A stretch of DNA of 64,000 bases from Amycolatopsis circi (GCF_003385235.1 NZ_PQIA01000032.1:1-64000), one strand, 5' to 3'. Counted from the stretch's first letter, positions 1-8,738 are shown. Notes: generated by a model not told the origin, from the letters alone. Program-made: numbers and translations.

Positions 1-6
1 AGCCCG

Positions 7-1176
7 ATGACCGAGCTTTCCCCGCCCCCGGTGCTGCCCCGCGCGGCCCGCGTCGCCACCTGGATCGTGTTCGCCCTGTGCGGCTTCGCGGTCGGCATGT
101 GGGTGGTGCACATCCCGGTGATCGAGCGCGCGACCGGCGTCTCGCACACCGCGCTCGGGGCGTTGCTGCTGGTGCTCGGCGGTTCGGCGCTGATCGGGAT
201 GCAGGTCACCGGGCCGCTCGCGGACCGGTTCGGGCATCCCCGGGTGGTGTCCGTCGCGGGGGTGCTGGTCGGGGTCGCGGTCGTGTTGCCGGGGCTCGCG
301 GCGAACTGGTGGACGCTCGGGCTGGCGCTCGCGGCGTTCGGGTTTTTCAACGGGTCCCTCGACGTCGCGATGAACGCGCACGCGGTGGTCGTCGAACGCG
401 CTTATCCGCGGCCGATCATGGCGGCATTTCACGCGATGTGGTCGATCGGCGGGGCGATCGCGGCGGTCGTCGGAGCGGCGGTGCTCGGTGCGGGCGTGCC
501 GACGCTCGTGTCGCTCGGCGGCACCGGGGCGCTGTGCATCGTGGTTTCGCTGCTGGTCCGCCGGTACCTGCTCGACTCGTCCCACGAAGCTGCCAAGGCA
601 ACTGAGGAGGAAGCCAAACCGACTCGTACGCCGACGCGCGTGGTGTGGCTCCTGGGTCTGCTGGCGTTCGCGCTGATGCTGTCCGAAGGCGTCGCGAACG
701 ACTGGGCCGCGCTGTATCTCCGAGACGGGCTGGGGACGTCCGAAAGCACCGCCGCTTTGGCGTACGGCTCGTTCGCGGTGGCAATGACGGTCGGTCGATT
801 CGCGACCGACCGGGTAGCCGCGCTGGCCGGTCCGGTCGCCGTGGTGCGTTACGGCAGCGGGTTGGCGGCGCTGGGGCTGGCGATCGCGTCGCTGGCGCCG
901 TGGGTGCCGTTGTCGTTGTGCGGCTGGGCGTTGTTCGGGCTCGGGCTGTCCGGTGGCGTCCCGCAGTTGTTCACCGCGGCGGGCAACCTGGACAAACGCG
1001 CGTCGGGGGCGTTGATGGCGCGGGTGGTCGGCGTCGGGTACGTCGGGCTGCTGGCCGGTCCGGCGATCATCGGCGGCCTGGCGCACTGGGTGCCGTTGAA
1101 CGTCGCGTTCCTGCTGCCGCTCGCGTTGTGCGTGGTGGCGGTGGTGTTCGCGCCCGCGATGAAGCCCCGCGGCTGA
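7..1176 (+). CDS. MFS transporter
   Basis: A 389-residue, very hydrophobic protein with about 12 predicted membrane segments. It has the MFS loop 2-3 signature around GPLADRFGHPR (residues 60-70) and a charged central loop (about 190-210) between the two six-helix halves. It is probably a proton-driven efflux or uptake carrier in the cytoplasmic membrane. The closest remembered subgroup is the YbjJ-like MFS proteins, but the substrate cannot be read from sequence. The ATG at 7 is close to the window edge, so upstream context is unseen. It converges with the lipoprotein gene after 1 bp. Confidence 0.85.
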   Translation: MTELSPPPVLPRAARVATWIVFALCGFAVGMWVVHIPVIERATGVSHTALGALLLVLGGSALIGMQVTGPLADRFGHPRVVSVAGVLVGVAVVLPGLAANWWTLGLALAAFGFFNGSLDVAMNAHAVVVERAYPRPIMAAFHAMWSIGGAIAAVVGAAVLGAGVPTLVSLGGTGALCIVVSLLVRRYLLDSSHEAAKATEEEAKPTRTPTRVVWLLGLLAFALMLSEGVANDWAALYLRDGLGTSESTAALAYGSFAVAMTVGRFATDRVAALAGPVAVVRYGSGLAALGLAIASLAPWVPLSLCGWALFGLGLSGGVPQLFTAAGNLDKRASGALMARVVGVGYVGLLAGPAIIGGLAHWVPLNVAFLLPLALCVVAVVFAPAMKPRG

Positions 1177-1177
1177 G

Positions 1178-1636
1178 TCAGCGGCCGCAAGCCTGGGGCC
1201 GCAACGTCTGGCCTCCGCCGGAAAGCGTGACCGTCCCGGACGCCCCGCCGCCGCCTGCCGCGATCACCGTGCAGACGATCTGCGAGACGGCATTGGGAGA
1301 CAATTCCCGGACGTTGAACCCGATCGCCGCGTCGCTCACCCCGATCGCGATCGGTTCGAACGACGGCGGAAGCTCCGTCGTGTAACCGCCGGCCCGTTCG
1401 TCCTCGTCCGGTCCCTGCTCCAGCACCCGGACCCGATCCGCGGCCACGTCGCCGACCCCGCTGCGCGCCACCGGCACGACATTTCCGTTCAGCACGAAGT
1501 ACACCGTCGCCGGGTAGCCGCTGTTTCCGTTCGGCGGCCCGCTCGGCGCGTTCTCGCCGGGGATCACGCCGCTGGGCCGCACCCCGCAACCGCTCGCCAG
1601 CACCAAGACCGCGACCAGCGTCAGCAACCGTTTCAC
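1178..1636 (-). CDS. GerMN-like lipoprotein of an AfsQ-type operon
   Basis: A 152-residue protein. Its N-terminus has a short hydrophobic stretch and a lipobox (LASGC, Cys17), so it is predicted to be a lipoprotein on the outer face of the membrane. The remainder resembles the GerMN fold found in LpqB-type lipoproteins: VYFVLNGNVVPVAR, then a GPDEDE loop, and a late QIVCTV strand. The GTG start at 1636 overlaps the kinase stop codon (GTGA), so translation is probably coupled. The position after RR and HK genes matches the lipoprotein linked to afsQ1/afsQ2 in Streptomyces. It may tune the sensor, by analogy with CseA or LpqB, which is inference. Confidence 0.75.
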   Translation of the reverse strand: MKRLLTLVAVLVLASGCGVRPSGVIPGENAPSGPPNGNSGYPATVYFVLNGNVVPVARSGVGDVAADRVRVLEQGPDEDERAGGYTTELPPSFEPIAIGVSDAAIGFNVRELSPNAVSQIVCTVIAAGGGGASGTVTLSGGGQTLRPQACGR

Positions 1637-3042
1637 TGCTGCACCTCCCGCGGCAGCCACAACGTGAACGCCGCACCGCCTCCGGGCCGGTTGCCCGCGG
1701 TCAGCTCCCCGTGATGCAACCGCGCGTTCTCCCACGCGATCGCGAGCCCGAGCCCGCTTCCTTCCGACCGGCTGCGAGCGGTGTCCGCCTTGTAGAACCG
1801 GGAAAACACGTGCGGAAGCACCTCATCGTCCAGCCCGAGGCCGGAGTCTTCGACGGAAAGCGTGATCCCCGCCTGGTCGCCCCGCAACCGGACCGTTACC
1901 GGCTCCGCGCCGTGCCGCAAGGCGTTCCCCACCAGGTTGGCCACGATCACGTCAAGCCGGCGCGGATCGAGGCGCGCCCGGATCCCGTCCGGCAGATCGG
2001 TCTCCACCTCGAATCCCCGCGCCCGCAGAGTCGCGCGAACCGCCTCGGCCACGTCGACGTCGTCCACCGCGAGCGACGCGGTGCCGGAGTCGAACCGGGT
2101 GACCTCGATCAGGTCGTTGACCAGCCGCGCCAGGTTGTGCGTCTCCTGGCTGACCAGCCGCACCGCCTCGCCCGCCGCGTCCGGCAGCCGCTTCGCCTCC
2201 GCGTCGAGCATGTCGGTGACGGCGGTCATCGCGGCGAGCGGCGTGCGCAGTTCGTGCGACACGTCAGCGACGAATCGCCGTGCGTCGGCTTCCATCCGGC
2301 GCAGCTCGCCGACGTGCCGTTGCAGCGAGTCGGCGGTCGAGTTGAACGTCTCGGCGACGCTGGCCAGCTCGTCGCTGCCGCGCACGGCGATCCGGGCGTC
2401 GAGGTCGCCCGCGCCGAGCCTGCGGGCCGCGCGCTGCAGCTCGCCGACCGGCCGCAACACGCTGCCGGCGGCCAGCACCGCGAGTATCAGGGCCACCACC
2501 AGCGCGGCCCCGCCGGCGAGCCACGCGTCCCGGGCGAGCCGGTTCACCGCCTCGATTTCCGCGTCGAGATTGCGCAGTTCGTAGACCTCGATGCCGGAGG
2601 GGATCGTCGGATTCCGCCGGTCGCCGGTCGAGATCAGCAACGGCGAGCCCAGCGCCAGCTGCGTCACGCCGCCGACGTCCACCCGCTGCCACGCGACGCG
2701 GCCGGATTGCACGACCCCCCGCAGTTCCGGCGTGATCACCGAGGCGGGCATGTTGCCCGCGCTGTGCCCGCCGCTCGTCACCAGCGCGGAGTTCTTCCGG
2801 CCGTTCAGCCGGTCGGCGGCCGACTGCAGCGCGCTCGTGTCCACCGGCCGCCGGGGGAGCGGGTACAGCTGCTTGAGCTGGTTCGTCATCTCGACGGCGG
2901 CGTTGTCCTGGGTGCGCTGCAGGATCCCGTCGCGGGCTTGCACGTACCCGATCCCGGCGACGGCCATCGCGGTGAACACGCTCAGCAGCGCGAACGCCAC
3001 CAGCAGCCGGGTGCGCAGCCCCCGGAACAGCCAGCCGGTCAC
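1633..3042 (-). CDS. afsQ2: AfsQ2-like sensor histidine kinase
   Basis: A 469-residue membrane sensor kinase. TM1 is near residues 8-28, an extracytoplasmic sensor domain of about 130 residues follows, then TM2, a HAMP linker, and the HisKA motif DVSHELRTPL with the phospho-accepting His. The HATPase region has N-box LVGNALRHG and G-boxes EDSGLGL and GSGLGLAI. The chosen GTG start at 3042 overlaps the regulator stop as GTGA and gives the normal length. A much longer upstream reading frame is only the antisense of the regulator. It is the partner of the adjacent OmpR-type regulator. The AfsQ2 name rests on that regulator's similarity and the operon order RR-HK-lipoprotein. Confidence 0.85.
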   Translation of the reverse strand: MTGWLFRGLRTRLLVAFALLSVFTAMAVAGIGYVQARDGILQRTQDNAAVEMTNQLKQLYPLPRRPVDTSALQSAADRLNGRKNSALVTSGGHSAGNMPASVITPELRGVVQSGRVAWQRVDVGGVTQLALGSPLLISTGDRRNPTIPSGIEVYELRNLDAEIEAVNRLARDAWLAGGAALVVALILAVLAAGSVLRPVGELQRAARRLGAGDLDARIAVRGSDELASVAETFNSTADSLQRHVGELRRMEADARRFVADVSHELRTPLAAMTAVTDMLDAEAKRLPDAAGEAVRLVSQETHNLARLVNDLIEVTRFDSGTASLAVDDVDVAEAVRATLRARGFEVETDLPDGIRARLDPRRLDVIVANLVGNALRHGAEPVTVRLRGDQAGITLSVEDSGLGLDDEVLPHVFSRFYKADTARSRSEGSGLGLAIAWENARLHHGELTAGNRPGGGAAFTLWLPREVQQ

Positions 3043-3731
3043 AGCGGCCCGAAGCGATAGCCGAAACCGCGCAGGGTCTGGACGTACACCGGTTTCGCGG
3101 CGTCGTCCTCGATCTTGGAACGCAACCGCTGCACACACGCGTCGACGAGCCGCGAATCGCCGAGATACCCCTGATCCCACACGGATTCGAGCAGCTGCTG
3201 GCGGCTGAGCACCCGGCCGGGCGACGCGGACAGCTCCAGCAGCAGCCGCAGTTCGGTCGGCGCGAGCCCGATCACCGTGCCGTGCTTGCTGACCACGAGA
3301 CCCTCGCGGTCGATCGTCAGGTCGCCGTGCCGTTCCGGACCCGGTTTCGCGCCCGGACTGCGCGGCTCGCCGCCGGTGCGCCGCAGGACCGCGCGGATGC
3401 GCGCCTCCAGCACCCGGGCCTGTGCGGGCTTCACGACGTAGTCGTCGGCCCCGGCTTCGAGCCCGGCCACCACGTCGATGTCGTCGTTGCGCGCGGTGAG
3501 CATGATGATCGGCAGGTCGCCGGACGCGCGGATGCGCCGGCACACCTCGAAGCCGTCCATCCCGGGCAGCATGAGGTCGAGGACGACGACGTCGGCCGGG
3601 TCTCCGGCAAGCCGGGCGAGGCCTTCCTCGCCGGTCTCCACCGCGTCGACCGTGTGGCCCTGATACGTCAGGGCCAGCCGCAGGCCGTCGCGCACGGCCT
3701 GGTCGTCTTCGATCAGCAGCACCCTCGGCAT
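3039..3731 (-). CDS. afsQ1: AfsQ1-like response regulator (OmpR family)
   Basis: A 230-residue regulator. The receiver domain (1-120) has the acidic pair EDD, phospho-acceptor Asp in VVVLDLMLPGMDGFEVCRRIR, and switch region KPAQARVL. The winged-helix DNA-binding domain (about 130-230) contains LAPTELRLLLELS and YLGDSRLVDACVQRLRSK. The wording of both domains, especially DDIDVV-GLE-GADDYVVKP and YLGDSRLVDACVQRLR, closely recalls Streptomyces AfsQ1. AfsQ1 controls antibiotic synthesis and nitrogen-related genes. ATG 3731 places the start directly before the receiver domain. A GTnAC-type box lies upstream at 3870-3885. Confidence 0.88.
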   Translation of the reverse strand: MPRVLLIEDDQAVRDGLRLALTYQGHTVDAVETGEEGLARLAGDPADVVVLDLMLPGMDGFEVCRRIRASGDLPIIMLTARNDDIDVVAGLEAGADDYVVKPAQARVLEARIRAVLRRTGGEPRSPGAKPGPERHGDLTIDREGLVVSKHGTVIGLAPTELRLLLELSASPGRVLSRQQLLESVWDQGYLGDSRLVDACVQRLRSKIEDDAAKPVYVQTLRGFGYRFGPL

Positions 3732-3869
3732 GTCTCCCACTATCGCAGCCCGCCCGTCCGGCCGCCCGGACAGTCCACAGCGGACAATCGGGGCCCAGCC
3801 TGCCCGGCGCGGATCGCCGCCCGGTGCGTGCCGTGTCATCGTTCGGTAACAGCGCCGTCGCGGGGAACT

Positions 3870-3885
3870 GTTACAAAGCTGTCAA
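3870..3885 (+). promoter_or_regulatory. GTnAC-n6-GTnAC-type box (AfsQ1 or MtrA-like site)
   Basis: The sequence GTTAC-aaagct-GTCAA matches the remembered AfsQ1 consensus GTnAC-n6-GTnAC with one mismatch. A further GTAAC lies at 3846-3850. The site is in the 200-bp region between the afsQ1-like operon and the divergent carboxypeptidase gene. It could serve autoregulation, control of the carboxypeptidase, or both. MtrA, which governs cell-wall hydrolases in actinobacteria, has a similar direct-repeat preference, so the cognate regulator is uncertain. Confidence 0.5.
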
Positions 3886-3930
3886 ACTCCGTGCGCAGTG
3901 CGCGCACACTGGGGCCCGAAAGTGAACCTC

Positions 3931-4482
3931 ATGATCGAGTCGCTTCGCCGGCCCCGGGTCCTCGCGGCCGTCACCCGCCTCCTGGCGGTGGCCCTGCTCC
4001 CGGCGGCGTCCCTGCGTTCGCCCGGCCGCGGCCGGTACCTGGCCTGCCAGTGGGCGCTCGCGATGCGATACCCGGCCGAGGACCTCGAGGGTCTCAGCGA
4101 ACCGGCCCGCGCCGCCTTCACCGCGGCGCGCACCGAGGCGTTCTGGCAGCACCGCCAGCTCATCGGACTCACCTCCGGCCACCGCGACGCGGCGCATCAG
4201 CATCGGTTGTTCGCCGAAGAGGTGCATCGCACCGGCTCGGTCACCGCGGCTCGGCGCCGGGTGCTTCCGCCGCACGAGTCGGCGCACGTTCGCGGCACGG
4301 CGCTGGACGTGCGCCCGAGCGAGGGCGCGGCGTGGCTGGAGCGCCATGGGGCGGAGTATCGGCTGTATCGCCGTTATGACAACGAATGGTGGCACTTCGA
4401 GTACCACGCGCACACCGTGCCGATGCGGTTGCCGGACCCGGATGCGTTGCGTCCGGCGCGGATGGCCCGGATCGCCAGCTAG
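3931..4482 (+). CDS. VanY-type D-Ala-D-Ala carboxypeptidase (M15)
   Basis: A 183-residue peptidase. The zinc motif SAHVRGTALDV gives His119 and Asp126, and EWWHFEY gives Glu152 and zinc ligand His155. This is the M15B arrangement of enzymes that trim the terminal D-Ala from peptidoglycan stems. The first 27 residues are hydrophobic and suggest export or a membrane anchor. An in-frame GTG at 3898 is an alternative start. It is divergent from the AfsQ1-like operon and probably shares the GTnAC box, linking cell-wall remodelling to that sensor. Its last 60 bp recur in decayed form at 4551-4605. Confidence 0.82.
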   Translation: MIESLRRPRVLAAVTRLLAVALLPAASLRSPGRGRYLACQWALAMRYPAEDLEGLSEPARAAFTAARTEAFWQHRQLIGLTSGHRDAAHQHRLFAEEVHRTGSVTAARRRVLPPHESAHVRGTALDVRPSEGAAWLERHGAEYRLYRRYDNEWWHFEYHAHTVPMRLPDPDALRPARMARIAS

Positions 4483-4745
4483 GGTGTTTTCCTTGGTGCG
4501 GCGCGGGATTAGAGATCCGGGCTTGCCCGCTAGGTCGAGCAGGTGTGCGTGCACGGTGTCGATGCGGTTGCCTTGCGTCCGTCGCGGATGGCGCGGGTCT
4601 AGGGTGATTTCTTTGGCGCGGCACGGGATTCTAGGTACTGCCGTTCGGGCACATTGAGTGTTTTCTGCGCTGCTGAACGGTAATAGGCCCGAGCTTGCTC
4701 GGCCTCGCCCGCAAGATCGAGCAGGTGCGCACGCACGACGTCGAC
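4409..4745. repeat. Tandem duplication of two convergent gene tails
   Basis: Two diverged copies of about 140-190 bp. Each runs from the carboxypeptidase tail (GATGCGGTTGCC, GCGCGGATGGC) through TAGGGTG-TTT-CTTGG-GCGGC-CGGGATT into the ECF42 tail (TCGAGCAGGTG near its end). Copy A is about 4409-4550 and holds the real carboxypeptidase stop and a decayed sigma tail. Read on the minus strand that tail gives HAHLLDLAG. Copy B is about 4551-4745 and holds a decayed carboxypeptidase tail and the real sigma tail (VRAHLLDLAG). Segments within each copy have been deleted. Confidence 0.7.
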
Positions 4746-5807
4746 GCGATGGTGCTCGTCCAGCCCGCCGATCTCGTCCAGCTGCCGCAACCCTTCTCGC
4801 GCGCCGTGGACCATCGCGACCGGAACGATCCGGTTCAGCGCCGCGACCGGACTCGGCGCGACGGCGAGCAGAAGGTCGTAGAGGGCGAGAATCTGCGGCC
4901 AGTCGGTGTCCTCGGCGCGGGCCGCCTCGTCGTGCACAGCGGCGATCGCGGCCTCGATCTGGTACGGCCCGAGTTGGGCGGTGTCCAGGGTCTTCTCGAG
5001 CAGGCCGACCCCTTCGGCGATCGCCGCCGAATCCCAGCGGGTCCGGTCCTGTTCGGCCAGCGGAACGGCGGTGCCGTCCGGCCGGGTCCGAGCGGGCCGA
5101 CGGGCGTCGCTGAGCAGCATGAGCGCCAGCAATCCGGCGACCTCGCCGTCGTCAGGGACCTGCGCGTGCAGCTGCCGGGTGAGCCGGATGGCCTCGGCGG
5201 TCAGTTCGATTCGGTTGACGGCGGTCCCGGAGCTGGCGGTGTGCCCTTCGGTGAAGATCAGGTACAGCACCTGCCGCACCGCGGCCATCCGCTCGGCCCG
5301 CTCCTCCGGCGGCGGCATCCGGAACCGCGCGCCGCTGAGCCGTTTCTTCGCCCGGTTGATCCGCTGGCTCACGGTTTTCTCCGGCACCAGCAACGCCCGG
5401 CCGATTTCCGCGGTGGTCAGGCCGCCGACCGCTCGCAGCGTCAACGCGAGCTGGGACGAGTCGCCGAGTTCGGGGTGACAGCACAGCATCAGCAGGGTCA
5501 GCGTGTCGTCGTCGGCCGGTGCCAGTTCCGGCTGCGGCACCGCGAGTCCGGCGGCCGTGTGCTCGCGCTGCCGACGGGCGGATTCGCTGCGTTCGATGTC
5601 GATGCGCCTGCGCGCGGCGGCGGTGATCAGCCAGCTCTTGGGGTTGTCCGGCAGGCCCTGCTCCGGCCATTTCAGCGCGGCGGACAGCAGTGCTTCCTGC
5701 ACCGCGTCCTCGCAGAGCGAGAAGTCGCCGAACCGGCGGCAGACGGCGTTGAGCACCTGCGGCGCGAGGTCGCGCAGGAGCTGCTCGAAACCGAGTGGGG
5801 GAGTCAG
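4599..5807 (-). CDS. ECF42-type RNA polymerase sigma factor
   Basis: A protein of about 402 residues. Sigma-70 region 2 lies at the N-terminus (DAVQEALLSAALKWPEQG and a TAAARRRIDIERSE helix) and region 4 near 115-165 (VGGLTTAEIGRALLVPEKTV). A long C-terminal TPR-like extension of about 230 residues contains TDARRPARTRPDG and RAHLLDLAGE. This layout plus the preceding DGPF gene defines ECF group 42, where the extension and DGPF partner are thought to control activity. No ATG or GTG fits. I chose CTG at 5807, which overlaps the DGPF stop (CTGA) and matches the family N-terminus. The start is therefore uncertain. Confidence 0.82.
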   Translation of the reverse strand: MTPPLGFEQLLRDLAPQVLNAVCRRFGDFSLCEDAVQEALLSAALKWPEQGLPDNPKSWLITAAARRRIDIERSESARRQREHTAAGLAVPQPELAPADDDTLTLLMLCCHPELGDSSQLALTLRAVGGLTTAEIGRALLVPEKTVSQRINRAKKRLSGARFRMPPPEERAERMAAVRQVLYLIFTEGHTASSGTAVNRIELTAEAIRLTRQLHAQVPDDGEVAGLLALMLLSDARRPARTRPDGTAVPLAEQDRTRWDSAAIAEGVGLLEKTLDTAQLGPYQIEAAIAAVHDEAARAEDTDWPQILALYDLLLAVAPSPVAALNRIVPVAMVHGAREGLRQLDEIGGLDEHHRVDVVRAHLLDLAGEAEQARAYYRSAAQKTLNVPERQYLESRAAPKKSP

Positions 5808-6175
5808 AGATTCAGCTCTTTCACGTTGCGGATCGGCCGTACCTCGATCTTGCCGTACAGCGCGTCCGGCACCCGGGCGGCGTGCTCCAGCGCCCGTTCC
5901 ATGCTCTCGCATTCGACCAGGTAGAAGCCGACCAGATGCTCCTTGACCTCGGCGAACGGCCCGTCGCTCGCCACCGCCTTGCCGTCCCGCACGGTGACGC
6001 ACTTGGCTTCGGCGGGATCGGCCAGCCCGTCGCTGAGCACCAGCTCGCCGGACTCTTCGAGCGCCCGGTTGAGCGCGAGGTGGCTGCGGCCGAACTCGGC
6101 TTTCTTCTCGTCCGGCAGCTCCTCCCAGAGCGCGCGGAATCGCGGGTTGCTGTGGATCATGATCAGGTACCGCAC
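5804..6175 (-). CDS. YCII/DGPF-domain protein (ECF42 partner)
   Basis: A 123-residue ferredoxin-like-fold protein. It begins VRYLIMIHSNP and carries the family signature ASDGPFAEVKEHLVGFYLVEC. The GTG at 6175 is preceded by a good ribosome site (GGAAGGGG). Its stop overlaps the sigma start, so the two are translated as a pair. DGPF proteins are the hallmark neighbours and reported targets of ECF42 sigma factors. Their biochemical role is unknown. Confidence 0.88.
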   Translation of the reverse strand: MRYLIMIHSNPRFRALWEELPDEKKAEFGRSHLALNRALEESGELVLSDGLADPAEAKCVTVRDGKAVASDGPFAEVKEHLVGFYLVECESMERALEHAARVPDALYGKIEVRPIRNVKELNL

Positions 6176-6207
6176 GACGGCCCCTTCCGAAATTTCTCCG
6201 CCGCCGG

Positions 6208-6234
6208 TGTCGCCTTCCGGATTCCGGCTCCGAC
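6208..6234 (+). promoter_or_regulatory. Possible ECF42 promoter
   Basis: TGTCGC, 17 nt, then CGAC. From memory, ECF42 promoters have TGTCGA at -35 and CGA[T/C] at -10, so this differs by one base at -35. It reads toward the RibD-C gene at 6272, leaving about 37 bp to its start. The sequence is roughly symmetric (GTCGGA-N16-GCGACA on the other strand), so a weak divergent promoter for the DGPF gene is also conceivable. Confidence 0.35.
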
Positions 6235-6271
6235 GTCCCCGGTGAAAGTCGGCTGAGGAAGGAGCATAGTA

Positions 6272-6814
6272 GTGCGGAAGATCGCGGCGGGACTGTCGGT
6301 TTCGCTGGACGGGGTGAGCGAGTCGCCGCCGGACTGGATGATGCTGAACCACGAGGCGGACGAGGTGATCCGGGCCGGCATCGCCGAGTCCGACGCCGTC
6401 CTGCTCGGCCGGAACACCTACGCGGAGTTCGCCCGGATGTGGCCGGGGCTCGGGGATTCGTCGCCGATGGCCGCGTTCCTGAACAACACCCCGAAGTACG
6501 TCGTGTCGAGCACGCTCGCCGAACTGGGCTGGAGCGGCTCGACGCTGCTCGGCGGCGACCTGGCGGCCGAGCTGAGCGCGCTCAAGAGCAAGCCCGGCAA
6601 GAACATCCACCTTCCCGGCAGCCCTCGATTGGTACGGTCGTTGCTGCTGGCGGGTCTGCTGGACGAGCTGAATCTGCTGATCCACCCGATCGTGCTCGGT
6701 TCGGGTACGCGGCTGTTCGAGAACCCCTCCGACCGAGTCGACCTCGTACTCGCCGCTTCCCGGGCCTTCGGGAACGGCGTCCTTTCGGTGACGTACCGCC
6801 CGAAGCGGCATTGA
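6272..6814 (+). CDS. Dihydrofolate reductase-fold protein (RibD C-terminal type)
   Basis: A 180-residue protein of the RibD_C/bacterial dihydrofolate-reductase-like family. It starts [16 protein letters not shown] and has [17 protein letters not shown] (about 50-66), [21 protein letters not shown] and the late motif [14 protein letters not shown] typical of YyaP/YjjB-like members. It is presumably an NADPH-binding reductase, with substrate unknown. The GTG start follows AGGAAGGAG. It is divergent from the DGPF/ECF42 pair and forms a short same-strand run with the VOC gene, a context commonly seen for ECF42 loci. Confidence 0.82.
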   Translation: MRKIAAGLSVSLDGVSESPPDWMMLNHEADEVIRAGIAESDAVLLGRNTYAEFARMWPGLGDSSPMAAFLNNTPKYVVSSTLAELGWSGSTLLGGDLAAELSALKSKPGKNIHLPGSPRLVRSLLLAGLLDELNLLIHPIVLGSGTRLFENPSDRVDLVLAASRAFGNGVLSVTYRPKRH

Positions 6815-6833
6815 CAATTCTCAAGGAGCAAAA

Positions 6834-7202
6834 ATGTTCGACACCAGCAAGGCATTCAGCGGTTTCTCCGTGGACGACATCCCGGTCGCGCGGAAGTTCT
6901 ACGCCGAGACGCTCGGCATCGAGGTCACCGAAAACTGGGGCATGCTGCGCCTGCACCTCGCCGAAGGCCGCGAAGTGCTCGTCTACCCCAAGGGCGACAA
7001 GCACGTTCCGGCCGACTACACGATTCTCAACTTCCCGGTCGACGACATCGACCGGGCGGTCGCGGATCTCGGCGCGGCCGGGGTTTCTTTCGAACCGTTC
7101 GACGGGGTGGACGAGAAGGGCGTCTTCCGGCTGGGCGGTCCGCTGATCGCGTGGTTCAAGGATCCGGCGGGGAATATTCTTTCGGTCCTGCAGGAAAACT
7201 GA
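6834..7202 (+). CDS. VOC (glyoxalase/bleomycin-resistance) family protein
   Basis: A 122-residue protein with two beta-alpha-beta-beta-beta modules: [21 protein letters not shown] near the N-terminus and [21 protein letters not shown] near the middle, ending [11 protein letters not shown]. This fold usually binds a divalent metal and acts in isomerisation, dioxygenation or ligand sequestration. The specific reaction is not identifiable. It lies 19 bp behind the RibD-C gene with an AAGGAG ribosome site, so the two are likely co-transcribed. Confidence 0.85.
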   Translation: MFDTSKAFSGFSVDDIPVARKFYAETLGIEVTENWGMLRLHLAEGREVLVYPKGDKHVPADYTILNFPVDDIDRAVADLGAAGVSFEPFDGVDEKGVFRLGGPLIAWFKDPAGNILSVLQEN

Positions 7203-7253
7203 AGCGCAAGAGTGAAGATGCCGGAGCGGGCGCCGGGATGAGAAGTTGGAGGC

Positions 7254-8738
7254 ATGACGACAGTTTCGGCGCCGGCTCGGACGAGCTGGCGGGGATTGCT
7301 CGCGCTGGCGGCGGCGGCAGTGGTGGTCGCGTCGGCGGTGGGCTTCTTCCGGGCTTTCCAGATGCCCGGAACGGACCCGGCGGACGCGATGGGTCCGATG
7401 GGTGCGACGGCCGACCGGCGGCTGCACGGCATGGCGCTGGCCGACATGCCGGAAATGTTCGTCGCCGGAGCGGCATTGCTGCTCGCGCTGGGAGCCGCGC
7501 TGGTGCTCGGCCGGACGCGGCGCAGTGTTGCCCAGGTTGCCCTGCCGCAGCCGAAAGTCCGGGGAAGGCGGACGATCGCGGCGGTCGCCACCGCCGCGTT
7601 GACGATCGACATCAGCAAGACGTCGACGCTGGGATTCGTCATGCCCGGCCTGCGCGCGGAATACGGCATCGACGCCTCGACCGCGTCGCTGCTGGCGGTG
7701 AGCGGGCTGTCCGGCACCGCGTTGGGCGCGTTGCTGTGCAGCCAGCTGGCCGAGCGCATCGGAAGGCGGGCCTGCTATCTGCTCGCCACGCTCGGGTTCA
7801 CCGCGACGAGCATGTGCGGCACCATGCCGAATTTCGGCGGCAACGTCGTGATGTGCTTCCTGATGGGCATCGCCGTCGGCGGGCTCGCGCCGATGCTGAT
7901 CACGGTGCTGAGCGACCTTTTCCCGGGACGCGGCAGGGGAGCGGTGGTGACCGGGCTGTCGATCGTCGCGACCGCGATCGGCTACCTCGTCGCGTCCGGT
8001 TCGGCGCTGTGGCTGGAGCCGGTGTTCGGATGGCGGGTGCTGTGGCTCGTCGGCGCGCCGACCGGGCTGCTGCTGGCTGCCGCCGCGGCGGTCATCCCGG
8101 ATCAGCGAAGCGCCCCCGCACAACCCGCGCCGGAGACGAACTGGTTGGCCCGGAACACGCTCACGACCCGGCTGCAATGGGTGTTCGCGTTTTCGATCGG
8201 GCTGACCACGTTCGGCCTGACGACCTGGGTGCCGACACTGTCCCGCGTCGGCGGGCTTTCGCTGACCACGGCGAACGCCCTGCTCACCGGGTCCGCGGTG
8301 GCGATGGTGCTGTGCGCGGGACTGCTGGTGCTCGGCTACCGCCGTTTCGGCCCGACCGGCGTGACGGTGCGATTGGCCGTATGCACCGCGGTATTGCTGC
8401 TCGCGCTCGCGGTGTCCGGGTGGGCGGTCGCCGCGCCGTGGCTGTCGGCCGCCGTGCTGACGGTCGCCTTGCTGGGCGTCAACACGATGGCCGCGGTGTT
8501 CCTGCCGGTCGCCGCCGACGTCGCCGCCGACGGTCAGCGCGGAAGGGTCGCCGGATCGGTGTCGTTCTTCAACCGGCTCGGCGGATTGGCCGGGCCGCTG
8601 GTGCTGTCGCTGCTGGTCACGTCGGTGACGGACGTGCTGACGGCGGTCGCGATCCTCGCGCTGCTGTGCGGTTCGGTCGCCGCCTACACGAGCCGACGAC
8701 AACGGGTGCTGCGGAAAGCCGTTGCGGAGGTGGGGTGA
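7254..8738 (+). CDS. MFS transporter with N-terminal extension
   Basis: A 494-residue membrane protein. The first 80 residues contain two extra hydrophobic segments before the usual 12-helix core, which starts near 105 (AATAALTIDISKTSTLGF). The loop 2-3 signature is QLAERIGRRACYLL. The core resembles aromatic-acid:H+ symporter or sugar-permease MFS groups (NTMAAVFLPVAADVAADGQRGRVAG near 405-430). Substrate unknown. The coding sequence for about residues 402-460 recurs twice in decayed form directly downstream. Confidence 0.8.
   Translation: MTTVSAPARTSWRGLLALAAAAVVVASAVGFFRAFQMPGTDPADAMGPMGATADRRLHGMALADMPEMFVAGAALLLALGAALVLGRTRRSVAQVALPQPKVRGRRTIAAVATAALTIDISKTSTLGFVMPGLRAEYGIDASTASLLAVSGLSGTALGALLCSQLAERIGRRACYLLATLGFTATSMCGTMPNFGGNVVMCFLMGIAVGGLAPMLITVLSDLFPGRGRGAVVTGLSIVATAIGYLVASGSALWLEPVFGWRVLWLVGAPTGLLLAAAAAVIPDQRSAPAQPAPETNWLARNTLTTRLQWVFAFSIGLTTFGLTTWVPTLSRVGGLSLTTANALLTGSAVAMVLCAGLLVLGYRRFGPTGVTVRLAVCTAVLLLALAVSGWAVAAPWLSAAVLTVALLGVNTMAAVFLPVAADVAADGQRGRVAGSVSFFNRLGGLAGPLVLSLLVTSVTDVLTAVAILALLCGSVAAYTSRRQRVLRKAVAEVG

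Noticed and set aside
3863..3895. SigE-type ECF promoter (GGAAC) upstream of the carboxypeptidase
   Set aside because: A GGAAC is present at 3864-3868 but no matching -10 at the right spacing was found.
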